Assembly: GCA_947503005.1 (NCBI GenBank)
Contig: CANNCA010000001.1
Coordinates: forward strand, 930,001 to 994,000
From: an uncultured Flavobacteriaceae bacterium
GTDB taxonomy: Bacteria; Bacteroidota; Bacteroidia; Flavobacteriales; Flavobacteriaceae
Direction: 5' to 3'
DNA length: 64,000 nucleotides
Below the pieces are notes generated by a model. It saw nothing but the letters and a program-made list of their open reading frames with translations, was not told the origin of the DNA and did no database searches. The position numbers and the translations under genes were made by a program. Each line of letters opens with the position of its first letter. Positions within the stretch are counted from its first letter, which is position 1. Of the stretch, positions 45,221 to 54,726 are shown in pieces.

Positions 45221-46447
45221 CTATTTTTGGCTGAGAAGTCTTTTGTAAAGTGAAATATGTTTATCAACAATGATTTTTTTATTTAAAGATGGGCTTGCTT
45301 CTACCTTGAGTTTTTCATTCAAACAAAATACGATGCCCTCAGCCAAATCTTCAGCGTCTTTATATTTCGCCAGATACCCATTCTGCTTATGGTCAATTAT
45401 GTCACTTATGCCACCGGTATCAAATGCTGCTACAGGTGTTTGACAGCGGATGGATTCCAAGACAACCATGCCAAATGTTTCTGCAAGTGATGGCGCGACG
45501 AAAACATCAGCAGCGTTATAGGCCGTTGCCGTTGAGTACTCATCTCTTAAGCGCCCTAAAAATTTTGTTTTAAAGGGAATTGCAGCTGCAACCTTCTCAT
45601 TATAGTCACTGCCAAAAATGGCAACCGTTATTTCAGGTATATTTTTCTTAGTTGCTAAGTGTTCTAATGCTTTTATCAAATAATTCCATCCTTTATAAGG
45701 ACTATACGGAGACGCCGCACCAAAGAGAATAATTGAACCCGAAGCATCAAGTCCTAGAATTTTCCTGGCAAATTTTTGATCAACTGGTTTAAAAGGTTCT
45801 GAATCTACGAGGTTTGAAATTTTCACGATATCCTTTCCTTTGGTCAACATTGACTTTTTAGCTAAGTCAAATAGCCAAGTACTGGGTGCCAGAAAATGAA
45901 AATTTCTATAGGTGTTGTATAGGTTCATTTTTTTCTTGAACTCTTTCATTGGCAAGTCTGCCCCTCCATTTGGAAACATTTGACAAGAAGAACAATCGGT
46001 TTCAAAATTTTTACATGAAAAGCTATAATGGCAGCCACCGGTAATCGTCCACATGTCGTGCATAAAAAAAATAATGGGTTTGTTTAATCTTGCCAGAGCA
46101 TCAATGTTTTTTAAGTTCAGGAACCCCCCCAATATCCAATGCAAATAGATGACATCGGCATTTTGGACCAATTTATGATTAACAACATCGTTTCCTAAAA
46201 TTGGAGCGGAGAACATACCGTAGCTCGTATCAACTTTATTAATTTTTAATTTATGCAGTTTATTATTCAATAGCACTTTAAAATTGGCTCGTAACCTAAG
46301 TTTGTCCACTCTTTTGCTCAGCGGAACTTCTGAGTTCAAGGAAAGCATATTTGAATCTACATCATGTTCTAATAACGCTTTATGTAGCCTATAGGCTGCA
46401 TTGCCTGATGGAGAGATATGATTAATAAGGTGTACAACTTTTGTCAT
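45221..46447 (-). CDS. Family 4 glycosyltransferase
   Basis: A 408-aa GT-B transferase. It begins TKVVHLINHISPSGNAAYRL and has ADVIYLHWILGGFLN and FFMHDMWTITGGCHYSF, with a Cys-rich insert (CKNFETDCSSCQMF) near 147-162. The C-terminal domain has SIILFGAASPYSPYKGWNYL and AFDTGGISDIIDHKQNGY. The E-x7-E motif is in PSLAETFGMVVLESIRCQTP. The four Cys residues could form a small metal site; similar inserts occur in other WcaC-like transferases. It begins 2 bp after the preceding gene, so the two are tightly coupled. Confidence 0.92.
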   Translation of the reverse strand: MTKVVHLINHISPSGNAAYRLHKALLEHDVDSNMLSLNSEVPLSKRVDKLRLRANFKVLLNNKLHKLKINKVDTSYGMFSAPILGNDVVNHKLVQNADVIYLHWILGGFLNLKNIDALARLNKPIIFFMHDMWTITGGCHYSFSCKNFETDCSSCQMFPNGGADLPMKEFKKKMNLYNTYRNFHFLAPSTWLFDLAKKSMLTKGKDIVKISNLVDSEPFKPVDQKFARKILGLDASGSIILFGAASPYSPYKGWNYLIKALEHLATKKNIPEITVAIFGSDYNEKVAAAIPFKTKFLGRLRDEYSTATAYNAADVFVAPSLAETFGMVVLESIRCQTPVAAFDTGGISDIIDHKQNGYLAKYKDAEDLAEGIVFCLNEKLKVEASPSLNKKIIVDKHISLYKRLLSQK

Positions 46448-46449
46448 TC

Positions 46450-47634
46450 CTATTTCAGGTTTAAGATGTTTTGCATGATTTTCTTAAAACTTCGCTCAAA
46501 AGAATTAGGCAGAAAGTTTTGGTGAGCAAAATCATATACGCACATACTGAAATGTTCTAGTTCAGCAGATGACCTTTCTGAGATTTCAGTGAGTTCCTTA
46601 TCAATATAGGCCACCTTATAATCTTTTAAAAGAATCACATTTTCGTTCAGACGATTGAAGCCAGTATCTTTCATCACCACAGGTATCATGCCATGTAGCA
46701 TACCAGTGGTAATTGCAGTTGAGAACCCCTCGGAACAAGACGGCAAGATTACAAAACTGCAGGTTTGAACTACCTTGAGAAAAGTGTCTGTTTGTATATT
46801 GAGGTAGCCATGATTGATAATATTGGATTTTTTCTTTGGACTTAAAAGCTTTTCGTCCTCGTCAGATAAACCTGCAATATGCAGAACAATATCGTCCCTG
46901 CTTTCAAATACATCAAGTAAAAGATCTAAACCCTTATGAATGGCCCCATAAGAACCTAACCAAAGGAAATTTCGTCTTCCTGAATGATGATCTTTACCTT
47001 CAATTTTAAAGTTTGAATTGGCCACTCCTGTTGGGAAAATAGAGAACGGATTGGCATAAGTGTTTTTGAAAGGCTCAACCTCACTCATTGTAATTACATG
47101 CGAAAAAGGTTTTATCAAGTGATGTGGTTTGTAAAAATTACCACTTCGTACAATTCTTGCCTTCTTCTTGTGACGCTCATAGAAATAAGCGAGGCGCTTT
47201 TTTTCTTCTTGATCGGCAAACTCCGGATGATGTTCCGTCATATATAAAATGGACAACGCCTTAGGGTGTTTTTGAGTCAGCTGGAAAAAGGTTTCTCCAA
47301 AACCGAATATAAGATCATATTTTTTATCCTTTAAATAAGGTAAGGCTTTCGTGTCGTTGCAATCGACAATGTCAATACAATATCCTGCATCGGCCAGTAC
47401 TTTAGAGATAGACAGTATTTCAAAAGGTTGTGTTCGACCTATATTATTGTTTTCCCAATCTTTGGTATAACTTGCTGTTATATAGCAAATAACTGCTTTT
47501 TTTTGAGCCCCTAAAGAACTGAAATTGATATTTTGAACAATAGCAGTATTGGCAATACGATGGTCGTAAAAACGATCTTTGACCATGCGCCATAGCTTAT
47601 CGATAATTCTTGCTTTAAAACTGTCTCCCTTCAT
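46450..47634 (-). CDS. Glycosyltransferase, GT4-like
   Basis: A 394-aa GT-B-like protein. The N-terminal half differs from the neighbours (KKAVICYITASYTKDWENNN, GRTQPFEILSISKVLADAGY). The C-terminal half has NFLWLGSYGAIHKGLDLLLDVF near 223-244, NHGYLNIQTDTFLKVVQTCSFV, and LPSCSEGFSTAITTGMLHGMIP, a degenerate nucleotide-sugar motif where the second Glu is replaced. A retaining transferase is still likely. It lies 24 bp after the flippase gene and 2 bp before the next transferase. Confidence 0.85.
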   Translation of the reverse strand: MKGDSFKARIIDKLWRMVKDRFYDHRIANTAIVQNINFSSLGAQKKAVICYITASYTKDWENNNIGRTQPFEILSISKVLADAGYCIDIVDCNDTKALPYLKDKKYDLIFGFGETFFQLTQKHPKALSILYMTEHHPEFADQEEKKRLAYFYERHKKKARIVRSGNFYKPHHLIKPFSHVITMSEVEPFKNTYANPFSIFPTGVANSNFKIEGKDHHSGRRNFLWLGSYGAIHKGLDLLLDVFESRDDIVLHIAGLSDEDEKLLSPKKKSNIINHGYLNIQTDTFLKVVQTCSFVILPSCSEGFSTAITTGMLHGMIPVVMKDTGFNRLNENVILLKDYKVAYIDKELTEISERSSAELEHFSMCVYDFAHQNFLPNSFERSFKKIMQNILNLK

Positions 47635-47658
47635 ATTTTCATTTAAAACAAATTCATT

Positions 47659-49029
47659 TTAACGAATCCAAATTCCTTTTTTCTTTTTATGAATGATCAT
47701 ATGATACTGAATTGGTGCTAAAATAAATGCATTAAAATTCGCAATTACTGAAGCAACGAATAGCGCATAAACACCCATCTCGAAATAGTTGATAAAAAGT
47801 AAAGTTAAAGCGATGTACAAAATTGGACTTAGAATACTTGCCCAGAACTGCAAACGGAGTGCGCTTATTCCATTTAAAAAACTCACATATTTTGATCCAA
47901 AAATAGAGGTCATAAAAAATATGAGTCCCCATAACGATAGGTAAAATTCAATTTCAACGGTGTCTTTGCCCAACCAGAGGTCATAAATTGTGTCTGATAA
48001 GTAAAGCATAACACAACCAATTAAAAAAAAGCCGATATTCAAGATGTTGTATTTCTTGATACTTTTTTTAATCCAACCAATATCCTCTTTTACGTATGCC
48101 TCTGTTGCAGCCGACCAAAATGGAGTCAGGAATATCATGAACCCCATGCTTAATATGCCAAAATACTTGAACACAATATTGTAATTGGTGACATCTTCAG
48201 GGCCAAAGTTTCTCGATATAATGAAATTGGCGGTTTGGAACTGAACCAGCCCGGCAATCTGGATAACAAAGAATACAACGCCAAGATTAAAAAGGCTTTT
48301 GGCATAAGAAAATTTTACCTTTGATAGCCTCGGACTAAACGCCTTATACTTTCCTCGAAAGAAAAATATATTCGCGGCAATTAGTGCGAGTAGGGGTGCA
48401 GCACATAGCGCAAGGCCAAGGTTTACAAGAGAACCTTCGGTTGTTTTTACGAGAATTACGATTATGATTAAAGAAATCAATTGCCCAATAACATCAATTA
48501 GCGAGGCTTGCGCGGGTTCTTGATCCGCCGCTATGATTGTGCTAAGGGTCCGTAATATAAATTGCATACAGAAATAGGTAAAAACGATTACTGCAAGTTT
48601 TGAAACGTCAGAGCTGTATTCCGGGGATATTTTAAGAATATCGGACCAGTTTAGAAACGGATTAATCACCAGAAAAAGCACCCAAATTGATATAAAGACG
48701 ATAGCTAGTATTCCATAAGTTGTACTTACATAAATTTGAGCCGATGAATCATCACCTTTTGCTCTTGCTTCTGCAAATTTGTTTCGTAAGCCGTGGGTAA
48801 TACCAATGTCAAAAAAACTGAACCACGCAACAATGGAGCTCAATGTTAACCAGATGCCGTATCGTGAGGGATTTACATAGTTCAAGGTTAATGGAACAAC
48901 CACCAAACTGATAACAATACTTGCCGCTTTTATTATAAAGGAAGACAGAATATTCTTATTTGCACGAGCTGTTCGTTCATGACCTCCAAATATGGTGTTT
49001 CTGACTTTTTGTATGGCTTTTTGAATCAA
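47659..49029 (-). CDS. Wzx-type oligosaccharide flippase
   Basis: Polytopic inner-membrane flippase (456 aa, about 12-14 segments) that moves lipid-linked repeat units to the periplasm. The opening SSFIIKAASIVISLVVVPLTLNYVNPSRYGIWLTL is typical of MATE/Wzx proteins, as is the later YAKSLFNLGVVFFVIQIAGLVQ. No ATG is available near the 5' end: codons upstream reach a stop, and the best start is TTG at 49029, an uncommon choice. It sits between the acyltransferase and a GT gene with short gaps (39 and 24 bp). Confidence 0.92.
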   Translation of the reverse strand: MIQKAIQKVRNTIFGGHERTARANKNILSSFIIKAASIVISLVVVPLTLNYVNPSRYGIWLTLSSIVAWFSFFDIGITHGLRNKFAEARAKGDDSSAQIYVSTTYGILAIVFISIWVLFLVINPFLNWSDILKISPEYSSDVSKLAVIVFTYFCMQFILRTLSTIIAADQEPAQASLIDVIGQLISLIIIVILVKTTEGSLVNLGLALCAAPLLALIAANIFFFRGKYKAFSPRLSKVKFSYAKSLFNLGVVFFVIQIAGLVQFQTANFIISRNFGPEDVTNYNIVFKYFGILSMGFMIFLTPFWSAATEAYVKEDIGWIKKSIKKYNILNIGFFLIGCVMLYLSDTIYDLWLGKDTVEIEFYLSLWGLIFFMTSIFGSKYVSFLNGISALRLQFWASILSPILYIALTLLFINYFEMGVYALFVASVIANFNAFILAPIQYHMIIHKKKKGIWIR

Positions 49030-49068
49030 ATTGGCAGGGGGCTTTTAAGTGAATGTGAATAATTAGTA

Positions 49069-49767
49069 CTAATCAATTCTTGCTCTATTCCAAGTAATAT
49101 CACGTTTGATGATTTTTGCAGGAATACCTGCAACGAGTATTCCCTTCTCTTCAAAACTTTTTGTCACGACTGATCTTGTTGCTACGATAGAATTATCCGC
49201 CAAACTTGATCCCTTTAGAATTGAGGTGTGGGCGCCCACCCAAACGTGATCGGCAATGGTCACGTTCTTGGCATGATTGATCCTCTTATTGAGCTGCGTG
49301 TCAATAATGGAATGAGAATCCCCTGTTCGAATATCGATATCATTTGCAAACATGCAATCATTACCAATAATAACCTTGGAGTTTGTTTCGGTTACCGCAA
49401 TGTGTGTGTCTTCAAAAGTTGTATTCGCACCGATATAAAGTTTGCAATTTTCATCTTCAACCCATAGTTCACCAGCACGATTGAATTTAACTTCTTTCGA
49501 AACAGCAATTTCATTTTTATTTCCTCGAATAAATATTAATACGTTTTTAAGCAAGCTGCCTTCTTCAATTGAGATTAGGTTAGCGTCGCCGACAATATCT
49601 ATTTTGCAATTGGTCAAACGTGCTGAATTGTGAATTTTTAGGATGTTATTTTTCCCTTTAACAGATTTAGTATATGAGTTTTTCAACAGGTTACCATCGC
49701 GAAAGTTTCTCGCTGTCTTCAGTAGTAAGGGAAATCGCTTTACAAAAGACTTCAATTGTTCTTTCAT
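49069..49767 (-). CDS. Hexapeptide-repeat acyltransferase
   Basis: A 232-aa left-handed beta-helix protein. Long stretches of repeats are visible (RLTNCKIDIVGDANLISIEEGSLLKNV, LYIGANTTFEDTHIAVTETNSK, VIIGNDCMFANDIDIRTGDSH). The C-terminal part has the acyltransferase signature VTIADHVWVGAHTSILKGSSLADN and IVAGIPAKIIKRDITW. A His in TGDSHSI near 153 is the likely catalytic base. It probably O-acetylates a sugar or repeat unit. It lies 60 bp after the BY-kinase gene and 39 bp before the flippase. Confidence 0.88.
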   Translation of the reverse strand: MKEQLKSFVKRFPLLLKTARNFRDGNLLKNSYTKSVKGKNNILKIHNSARLTNCKIDIVGDANLISIEEGSLLKNVLIFIRGNKNEIAVSKEVKFNRAGELWVEDENCKLYIGANTTFEDTHIAVTETNSKVIIGNDCMFANDIDIRTGDSHSIIDTQLNKRINHAKNVTIADHVWVGAHTSILKGSSLADNSIVATRSVVTKSFEEKGILVAGIPAKIIKRDITWNRARID

Positions 49768-49827
49768 GTTTTTTTGTGCTTCCTGGCACCTTTCTTGAGG
49801 AATAAACCTATTCTTTTTGAATTAATC

Positions 49828-52251
49828 TTATTGTTCCACGAAAGAACCATATTCTTCTCCATAAACCATATAGTCATAACCATAACCGTAATTATAATCA
49901 CCCTTAACCAAACCTCTTTGTTTTATGCCATTGAAAACCAGTGAAATATTTTTTAGGCCCTTCAAAATTCCTGAATCATCAAGATGTTTTATTACTTTAA
50001 GCGGTGTTTTTCCGTGTCTTATAACGTAAAGGGTTTCATCGCTATACTCGGCCAGCAGTTTAACATCGGCCACTAGATTTACGGGTGCGGAATCAATAAT
50101 TACATAGTCGAAATCACGTGATAACTTCTCAAAAAGAAAGTCTAGTTTACCATTTAAGAGAAGTTGGGTATGATTTTTTCCAGACTTACCTACAGGAACC
50201 ACAAATAAATTTTTGTTATTAGGAGAATTAGCCAATACCTCATTGTAATCAGCTCCATAAGAAAGAAAATCTAAAATGCCCTTGTGATTTACAAGATTAA
50301 AGAAACGTGATGTTTGTGGTTTTAAAATGTCCATGTCAAGTAGCGCAACTTTTTTACCAGATTGGGCAAGGCAAAAAGCAAGATTGGTACAGACAAAACT
50401 TTTGCCTTCGCCTGCAATACTAGAAGTGACTAATATTTTCTTTTTAGTAAAATTACGGCTGTAAAGCCCCAAGGAAGCGCCGAGTTGCCTAAAAGAATCG
50501 ACTAGTACAGCTTCACCGGGCTTAATTTTAGCGTCAGCATCTTTTGAATTAGAATAAAAAATGTTCCGAAGCCCGAGTTTATTAGTTAAGAGGGTTAGAT
50601 TATTAGATGGTTTTTGTGATTCGTTATATTCATCAACTACACTTAGATGGGGTAATTCTAAAATAACTGGATAGTCTACGAATTTTTCTATTTCTGAACG
50701 GAATAAGACATTTTTGTTCATCATTTCTTTGAAGATGATGAACCCTAGACCAATGCTTAATGCTAACACTAAAGAAACCAAGTAAATAAGAGAAGAATTT
50801 GGAGAAACAGGCCCAGCGGATGATTGCGCCAAATCAACAACCCGGCCATCACCTCCATTTGGAGCATAACTCAACGCCGTCTCTTCTCTTTTTTGCTGCA
50901 AAAATGAATATAATTCGTTTTTAATTTCTTTACCCCGTTCTATTTCTAAAAGCGCTCTTTCTTTTTCCGGTATATTGTTAAGTGCGGATTCTGACCTATT
51001 GACATTGTAACTCAGATTACCTAAACTTGCTCTAAGATTGTTTTTCTGATTTCGAATGCTTTCCAGAATACTAGGTCTTATTTTATTTATTTCGTTCGCA
51101 AGGGATGTAAGGATCGGATTATTTTCTGCCGTCGTTTTTCGTAACCTTTCATATTCGATTTCGGAATCATAAAGCTTTCCTAAAAGTTGTGTCAAAACAG
51201 GATCCTCCACACCCAAAGTGGAAGGTACCAAACCAGCTTGATCATTTTTTGAAACTACGTACTGTTCTACCTTATTTAAAATGGCCAACTGTCTGCTGCT
51301 ACGGGCTATTTGACGATCGTATTCACCTACATCTTGTAAATAAAGTTTTCCTTGTTCACTAAGATTTACAACACCTTCCTCGGATCTAAAACGTTGTATA
51401 GAAAATTCAAGCTCGTTAAGCTCTTTTTCAACTTTGTTCATGCGCTCCTCAATAAAAGTAAGGGTGTTTGTAGCAAGTTCATTTCGATCTGAAACGGCTT
51501 TTTGATTGTAAGCTGAAATTAAATGGTTCAATATATTTTCACCTCTTTGTGGAATTGGGTCTTTGTAAGTAAGACGAACGACAGTCGATAATTTATCTGT
51601 GGGGTTCGCTTCAAGCCCATTTAATAAGGCTCCGGTCAATGCCTTTGGGTGGACAAAGGTGTAGAAAAGATCTCTTTTCGTACTACTTAGTTTATTGGGG
51701 TTTAATTTGAATTTTGTTTCTCCAAAAGCCGGGCCACGAACCCACTCGTCAAGGGGGTAAGTCTTGTCTTTGATTTTGACCATTTTCTTAATCGAGTCGT
51801 ATTCAAAATATACCTTTAGGGGACTTGAATTTTGGGGTTGAAAAACCTTATCCGGATTTTTTAATTCAATAAGTATCGGTGAGGTATTATAGGCAGGTTT
51901 TGACCCTATTAATTTGTTCTCAAAAACTGGGGCGTACAGCTGTAGGTTTTTGACAACTTGATTCATTAAAGCTCTTGACTGAATAACTTCTATTTCATTT
52001 TCAACAATTTTTTTTGAATCGAAAGGGTTCATACCTTCCATTACTTCGTAATCATCTACACCTTTATTTTCATCTTTGATGATGAGGGTTGCAGCCGCCT
52101 CATAGATAGGGGTCGTTGTTTTTAGATACCCCCAAGCTCCTATTAAAAACAATGGAATCAATAGTGCAAATAGTGGCCAATAGGGCAAAAACATAGATAA
52201 GAGCATACGCAAGATGTTCTCATCAGTATTCGGATTATTCACTTCATGCAT
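49828..52251 (-). CDS. Wzc-type polysaccharide co-polymerase / BY-kinase
   Basis: An 807-aa inner-membrane protein that controls chain length and export with Wza. The Wzz domain is N-terminal, with a first membrane segment YWPLFALLIPLFLIGAWGY and a second near residues 490-512. A long periplasmic coiled coil lies between (EERMNKVEKELNELEFSIQR). The tyrosine-kinase domain has Walker A SIAGEGKSFVCTNLA (about 605-615), Walker A' VALLDMDILKPQTS, Walker B FDYVIIDSAP (near 715), and a C-terminal Tyr cluster with seven Tyr in about 25 residues (NYGYGYDYMVYGEEYGSF). The Wza-like gene ends 14 bp upstream. No partner phosphatase gene was seen in the window. Confidence 0.95.
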   Translation of the reverse strand: MHEVNNPNTDENILRMLLSMFLPYWPLFALLIPLFLIGAWGYLKTTTPIYEAAATLIIKDENKGVDDYEVMEGMNPFDSKKIVENEIEVIQSRALMNQVVKNLQLYAPVFENKLIGSKPAYNTSPILIELKNPDKVFQPQNSSPLKVYFEYDSIKKMVKIKDKTYPLDEWVRGPAFGETKFKLNPNKLSSTKRDLFYTFVHPKALTGALLNGLEANPTDKLSTVVRLTYKDPIPQRGENILNHLISAYNQKAVSDRNELATNTLTFIEERMNKVEKELNELEFSIQRFRSEEGVVNLSEQGKLYLQDVGEYDRQIARSSRQLAILNKVEQYVVSKNDQAGLVPSTLGVEDPVLTQLLGKLYDSEIEYERLRKTTAENNPILTSLANEINKIRPSILESIRNQKNNLRASLGNLSYNVNRSESALNNIPEKERALLEIERGKEIKNELYSFLQQKREETALSYAPNGGDGRVVDLAQSSAGPVSPNSSLIYLVSLVLALSIGLGFIIFKEMMNKNVLFRSEIEKFVDYPVILELPHLSVVDEYNESQKPSNNLTLLTNKLGLRNIFYSNSKDADAKIKPGEAVLVDSFRQLGASLGLYSRNFTKKKILVTSSIAGEGKSFVCTNLAFCLAQSGKKVALLDMDILKPQTSRFFNLVNHKGILDFLSYGADYNEVLANSPNNKNLFVVPVGKSGKNHTQLLLNGKLDFLFEKLSRDFDYVIIDSAPVNLVADVKLLAEYSDETLYVIRHGKTPLKVIKHLDDSGILKGLKNISLVFNGIKQRGLVKGDYNYGYGYDYMVYGEEYGSFVEQ

Positions 52252-52265
52252 TTTTTAAAATTTTA

Positions 52266-53081
52266 CTAACGATTTACCACGATAATGATTCCTAAAGAGA
52301 TGGCACTTAGAACGACCGGTATCCAGTCGCGGTAACCAGTAGAACTCGATACCTTTGCTTTATTTGGCTCGACGTAGATAATATCGTTTGACTGTAAATA
52401 GTAATAGGGAGAGCTGAAAATTGCGTTTGTAGTAAGATCGATTTTTCGCATTCGTTTGATTCCATTTTCCTCTCTGATTAGCGTAACATTATCGCGTCTT
52501 CCATAAATAGTTATGTCTCCAGCCAGACCTAATGCTTCCAACAGCGATATTTTTTCATTCGGAATAATCAATACCGATGGATTCTTTACTTCACCTAAAA
52601 CCGAAATTTTATAATTCAAATAACGAATGTCAACAATAGGTTCTATGAGTAGTTTTTTATCAATAAGCGTCTGTGTAATTTCTTTTCTTAATTCACTTTT
52701 TGCTTTTCCAGCCGCTACAATATCACCTAAAATAGGAAACTTTATATATCCATCTTGGCCCACTAAATAGCCTGACGCCCTTGTGGTATTGCCAGCGTTA
52801 GTCGAAGATTGTGCCACCACTTGGTTTTGAAGATTGAATATTTCCGTAGCTTCAGGGTTCGCGCTGCTTACCGTAATACTGAGAAGGTCGTTCTTTTGAA
52901 TAATGGGTTCTAAACCTTGATTGTCGTTAGTATAGGTCATACTGGACGAACTATTGAAATATGTCGCATTTTTGACATTTCCACAGGAAGAAAACAACGC
53001 ACTTATAAAAATAGTGAATAGTATTATTAAGGGTCGAATCGACCATTTATCGACTTTTATATATTTAGTTTTTTGTTGCAT
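52266..53081 (-). CDS. Wza-type polysaccharide export lipoprotein
   Basis: Outer-membrane export protein (271 aa). A lipoprotein signal ends ALFSSCGN. The Poly_export domain begins near 58 with QGLEPIIQKNDLLSITVSSANPE and includes YLVGQDGYIKFPILGDIVAAGK. An SLBB-like domain follows (YKISVLGEVKNPSVLIIPNEKISLLEALGLAGDITIYGRR). A C-terminal helix (WIPVVLSAISLGIIIVV) may insert in the membrane; it is short compared with E. coli Wza. Together with the Wzc-type kinase 14 bp downstream it forms the export core. Confidence 0.94.
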   Translation of the reverse strand: MQQKTKYIKVDKWSIRPLIILFTIFISALFSSCGNVKNATYFNSSSSMTYTNDNQGLEPIIQKNDLLSITVSSANPEATEIFNLQNQVVAQSSTNAGNTTRASGYLVGQDGYIKFPILGDIVAAGKAKSELRKEITQTLIDKKLLIEPIVDIRYLNYKISVLGEVKNPSVLIIPNEKISLLEALGLAGDITIYGRRDNVTLIREENGIKRMRKIDLTTNAIFSSPYYYLQSNDIIYVEPNKAKVSSSTGYRDWIPVVLSAISLGIIIVVNR

Positions 53082-53137
53082 ATCATTATGAAAATTGTTA
53101 ATAATTGATTTTGTCTTTCTTATTACAATGATGTTTT

Positions 53138-53145
53138 CAAATTTA
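53138..53145 (-). promoter_or_regulatory. -7 box upstream of the Wza/Wzc operon
   Basis: CAAATTTA on the + strand reads TAAATTTG, a full TAnnTTTG match, 57 bp before the Wza-like ATG. No convincing -33 element was found. Confidence 0.35.
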
Positions 53146-53370
53146 CTCGGTTTGAAAGTGATTACAGAATTATCTCATTTCTAGTATCACTATGGTACTA
53201 TTTTTCTAATAGTTTTTGAGGTTATGCTTATATTATATTAAAAAGTGAAAATACGTTATAAGTGAATTGAGCACAAAAAAAAACGTCAAAGTTATCCTTT
53301 TATCATTTTTAAGGCACTTTTAGATTGGTATCATTTAATTCACATATAAAAATACTGTTTGTTTTCATGT

Positions 53371-54726
53371 TTAATAAGCTTTTTCTTGCCCCCTAACTGC
53401 ATTCACCACGGTTTTGAGGATGATTTCTAAATCTAACCATATTGACCATTTTTCCACATAAAAAATATCTAATCGCACCCTGTTCAGAATATCGGTCTTT
53501 TTTACTACTTCACCGCGATACCCCTTGACCTGCGCTAGACCGGTGATTCCCGGTTTTACGAAATGGCGCACTAGGTACTTGTCTACTGAAACCTCATAGT
53601 CTATGGTATGAAGTTCCATATGCGGCCTTGGCCCAACAACACTCATATCACCCATAAAAACATTAAAGAACTGGGGCAGTTCATCGATGCTCGTTTTTCG
53701 TAAAAATTTACCAATTCTTGTAAGTCTGGCATCATTTTTCTTTGCCATTTTAAGGTCGGCATCTGATGTCGTAGTCATTGACCTGAACTTATAACACCAA
53801 AATACTTTTCTTTTTAATCCGTGTCTTTTTTGTTTGAAATACAAGGTGCCCGGAGACTCTAGCTTTATCAAGACAAAAACTATGGGTGTTAACCAGGATA
53901 GAATAAAAACAATGACAAGCGATGAAAATATAATGTCGAAGGTTCTTTTTAGAATTCTGGCGTATTCGGTATCTAGAGGTACTTTTCTAAGATTCAATAC
54001 CGGAATATTGTCATACGATTCTATCGACATGGCCTTTGAAAAAATGGCCTTATTATCAGGAATGATTTTTAGCCGAATTAGGTTATTATCTGCAAAATTG
54101 ATTAAATTTTTAAGCTCTTTGTGATTGAATTTTGAGGCAACACAGTAAATTTCATCGATATCATTTTCCAAAATATAAAGAAAACAGTCGATTATCTTTC
54201 CTAAATACGTGGGGCTTTTTGATGATGCGTCATCAAAATATCCTTTGTAGCGATATCCTAAGAAAGGGTCGTCGAACACGGTTCTTATTTTTTTCAAGGT
54301 TGAATCTCTTCCAAGCACCACAACGTTGACCGAGTTGCCACCTACCTTGCGGTATTTGCCACGAGCCCAAAAGAAAAGTACGCGATACCATGTAATACAA
54401 AGAAAAATCAATAGGATAATGAATAGTTGGTATTCTAGTGAAGCAAAATGTTGTGCGGCAATGCTGAAGAAGGCAAAATATGCTAGACCATAAATTAAAT
54501 AAAGCTGTACCGATTTATGGATATTGGTTATAAATTTTTCCTTTCGGTCCGTGGGATAATAATTGAGCGAATAGGCAATTATCAGCCAGGTTACATTGTA
54601 ATAGATAATATTGGTAATATGAAGATAAGTTTCAGGGGTCAGTAACCATAAAATTCCATTAATGATACACAAGTGAATCAATATTGAAATAGGAATGACT
54701 AAATCTGAATTTTTAAATCTTCTCAT
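53371..54726 (-). CDS. Polyprenyl glycosylphosphotransferase (WbaP/WcaJ type)
   Basis: Initiating enzyme of the locus (451 aa): transfers a sugar-1-phosphate to undecaprenyl phosphate. Several membrane segments occupy the first 130 residues. A Rossmann-like domain follows (VVVLGRDSTLKKIRTVFDDP). A further membrane segment lies near 270-290, and then the bacterial sugar transferase domain: LESPGTLYFKQKRHGLKRKVFWCYKFRSM, IDELPQFFNVFMGDMSVVGPRPH, and GITGLAQVKGYRGEV. This is the first gene of the - strand locus, with a two-box promoter about 210 bp upstream. The 289-bp gap to Wza suggests separate control. Confidence 0.95.
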   Translation of the reverse strand: MRRFKNSDLVIPISILIHLCIINGILWLLTPETYLHITNIIYYNVTWLIIAYSLNYYPTDRKEKFITNIHKSVQLYLIYGLAYFAFFSIAAQHFASLEYQLFIILLIFLCITWYRVLFFWARGKYRKVGGNSVNVVVLGRDSTLKKIRTVFDDPFLGYRYKGYFDDASSKSPTYLGKIIDCFLYILENDIDEIYCVASKFNHKELKNLINFADNNLIRLKIIPDNKAIFSKAMSIESYDNIPVLNLRKVPLDTEYARILKRTFDIIFSSLVIVFILSWLTPIVFVLIKLESPGTLYFKQKRHGLKRKVFWCYKFRSMTTTSDADLKMAKKNDARLTRIGKFLRKTSIDELPQFFNVFMGDMSVVGPRPHMELHTIDYEVSVDKYLVRHFVKPGITGLAQVKGYRGEVVKKTDILNRVRLDIFYVEKWSIWLDLEIILKTVVNAVRGQEKAY

